This document shows, in pieces, positions 62,908 to 64,000 of a stretch of 64,000 bases of DNA. Position 1 is the stretch's first letter. Each line of letters opens with the position of its first letter. The position numbers were made by a program, and so were the translations under genes. This DNA is from Massilia sp. METH4 (lineage in GTDB: Bacteria > Pseudomonadota > Gammaproteobacteria > Burkholderiales > Burkholderiaceae_D). Below the pieces are notes generated by a model. It did no database searches and had not been told where the DNA came from. It was given only the letters and a program-made list of their open reading frames with translations. The stretch is taken from the NCBI RefSeq assembly GCF_037094685.1, contig NZ_CP146614.1:248001-312000 (forward strand), read 5' to 3'.

Positions 62908-63419
62908 GCCGCCTGCGCTTCGCCGCCGGCCAGCATGCCCAGCCCGTCGAGCGCCAGTACCTGGGCGACGTTCAGCAGGATCACGAACTTGCCGTTCAGC
63001 TTCGCCATGCCGCCGATGAAGTCGCCGCGGATGCGGGTGCCGAACGACGGTGCCGGCTCGATCTCGGCCAGCGGAATGTCCAGCACCGCGCTCACTGCGT
63101 CGACCACCACGCCCGTCACCTGCCGTTCGCCATCCGCTTCCAGTTCGACGATCACGATGCAGGTGCGCTTGCCGGGCACGGACATCGGCCGGCCGAAGCG
63201 GGCCGCCAGGTCCATCACAGGCACCACGGCGCCGCGCAGGTTGATCACGCCGCGGATCGACTCGGGCATCATCGGCACTTCGGTGATGCCGGCGAACTCG
63301 ATGATTTCCTTCACGGCCATGATGCCGATGCCGAACGACTCGCCGCCCAGCATGAAGGTCAGGTATTGGGCAGCCTCGTTGGCGGCTGCCGCGTTGCTCT
63401 CTTGCTTGGAATGCTTCAT
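62904..63419 (-). CDS. cheW: Chemotaxis coupling protein CheW
   Basis: Scaffold of 171 aa linking MCPs to CheA. The SH3-like double barrel shows QYLTFMLGGESFGIGIMAVKEI (split, near residues 17-38), IRGVINLRGAVVPVMDL near 55-71 and VSAVLDIPLAEI near 108-119. Start at ATG 63419 (MKHSKQE); the frame upstream is antisense to the MCP end. It overlaps cheR by 4 bp and follows the MCP by 10 bp. Confidence 0.95.
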   Translation of the reverse strand: MKHSKQESNAAAANEAAQYLTFMLGGESFGIGIMAVKEIIEFAGITEVPMMPESIRGVINLRGAVVPVMDLAARFGRPMSVPGKRTCIVIVELEADGERQVTGVVVDAVSAVLDIPLAEIEPAPSFGTRIRGDFIGGMAKLNGKFVILLNVAQVLALDGLGMLAGGEAQAA

Positions 63420-63429
63420 GGTCGGGTCA

Positions 63430-64000
63430 TCAGAAATTGGTGAAGTTCTTGTCGTCCAGGCCGCCCTGGGTGCCGAAGCTGTCGGCCGCGCCGAAGCCAC
63501 GGCGCGGCGCCCGGCCGCTGACCTGGCGCACCCGCGCCAGCACTCGCGCGCCGTCGTTGTTGGCCAGGTGGAAGAAGCTCATCGCCTGCTGCAATTGCTC
63601 GGCCTGGCCGCTCATTTCCTCGGCCGTCGCCGCCAGCTCCTCGGAGCTCGACGCATTCTGCTGCGTGCCCTGGCTCATCTGGCCCACGGCCGCGTTGATC
63701 TGGCCGACGCCGGCCGACTGCTCCTCGGACGCGGCGGTGATTTCCTGCACCAGCTCGGAGGTCCTGCGGATGTTCGGCACCATCTGGTCCAGCAGGTTGC
63801 CGGCGCGCTCGGCCAGCTCCACGCTGGACGTGGCCACTTCGCCGATCTCCTGCGCGGCCACCTGGCTGCGTTCGGCCAGCTTGCGCACCTCGGCCGCCAC
63901 CACGGCAAAGCCCTTGCCATGTTCGCCGGCGCGGGCCGCCTCGATGGCCGCGTTCAGCGCCAGCAGGTTGGTCTGGTAGGCGATATCGTCGATGATGCCG
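63430..64000 (-). CDS. Methyl-accepting chemotaxis protein, C-terminal part
   Basis: The 3' portion of a chemoreceptor gene that continues beyond the window edge. Visible are the hairpin tip and signalling helices ([19 protein letters not shown] near the window end, then [17 protein letters not shown]), methylation-region glutamates ([25 protein letters not shown]) and a flexible tail ending [11 protein letters not shown]. The final NFTNF fits the aromatic CheR-tethering pentapeptide. The sensor part is not in the window, so the ligand cannot be discussed. Confidence 0.95.
   Translation of the reverse strand, partial: GIIDDIAYQTNLLALNAAIEAARAGEHGKGFAVVAAEVRKLAERSQVAAQEIGEVATSSVELAERAGNLLDQMVPNIRRTSELVQEITAASEEQSAGVGQINAAVGQMSQGTQQNASSSEELAATAEEMSGQAEQLQQAMSFFHLANNDGARVLARVRQVSGRAPRRGFGAADSFGTQGGLDDKNFTNF

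Overview
This is GC-rich, densely coded chromosomal DNA from a betaproteobacterium. The best inferred placement is Oxalobacteraceae (Massilia/Duganella/Pseudoduganella type). The evidence is the housekeeping clusters (pyrG-kdsA, eno-ftsB, PHP/YciO/M50/dapA), the ImuA-ImuB-DnaE2 mutasome, three TonB-dependent receptors, a CheC-containing chemotaxis block, and many short palindromic intergenic repeats. There are no rRNA or tRNA genes, no CRISPR array and no recognisable insertion sequence.

Layout. 0.1-5.2 kb (minus strand): PHP phosphatase, htpX, a YciO-family protein, an M50 protease, a methyltransferase and dapA. 5.2-7.7 kb: an alpha/beta hydrolase diverging from gamma-carbonic anhydrase and hslO (Hsp33). 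8.1-11.6 kb: a TonB receptor translationally coupled to a Tat-exported glycerophosphodiester phosphodiesterase, preceded by a PhoB-box-like repeat and flanked on both sides by one family of palindromic repeats. 11.7-16.5 kb: an SDR enzyme, then a Fur-boxed haem operon (TonB receptor plus a HemS/HmuS-like protein that carries a signal peptide). 16.7-19.9 kb: ammonium transporter with a sigma-54 promoter and NtrC site, then a malate:quinone oxidoreductase with a Tat signal. 20.3-24.8 kb: ftsB, eno, kdsA, pyrG. 25-30 kb: a PRC-barrel protein, GNAT, a hypothetical gene and dnaE2 under a LexA box. 30-37 kb: a third TonB receptor, methyltransferase/XRE regulator, AraC/cupin, and a CoaD-HD fusion. 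37-44 kb: DegP/response regulator/histidine kinase operon, tandem hsp20 genes with a sigma-32 promoter, and an M61 peptidase. 44-51 kb: GST, hydrolases, imuA-imuB under a second LexA box, a two-gene membrane unit that includes a 40-aa microprotein, a PHA-depolymerase-like esterase, and a second PRC-barrel protein. 51-64 kb: a branched inverted-repeat element, hrpA, argA, yggX, rpiA, and convergent signalling blocks (cheY-cheC-diguanylate cyclase-HEPN-like gene facing MCP-cheW-cheR-cheB).

Points of most interest: the exported haem-degrading-like protein, the CoaD-HD fusion, a probable AbiU2-like HEPN protein at the end of a chemotaxis/c-di-GMP operon, the SOS mutasome split over two LexA-boxed loci, the microprotein unit, the branched inverted-repeat element at 51.3 kb, and three families of nested palindromic repeats. 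All family assignments come from reading the sequence; no database search was run.
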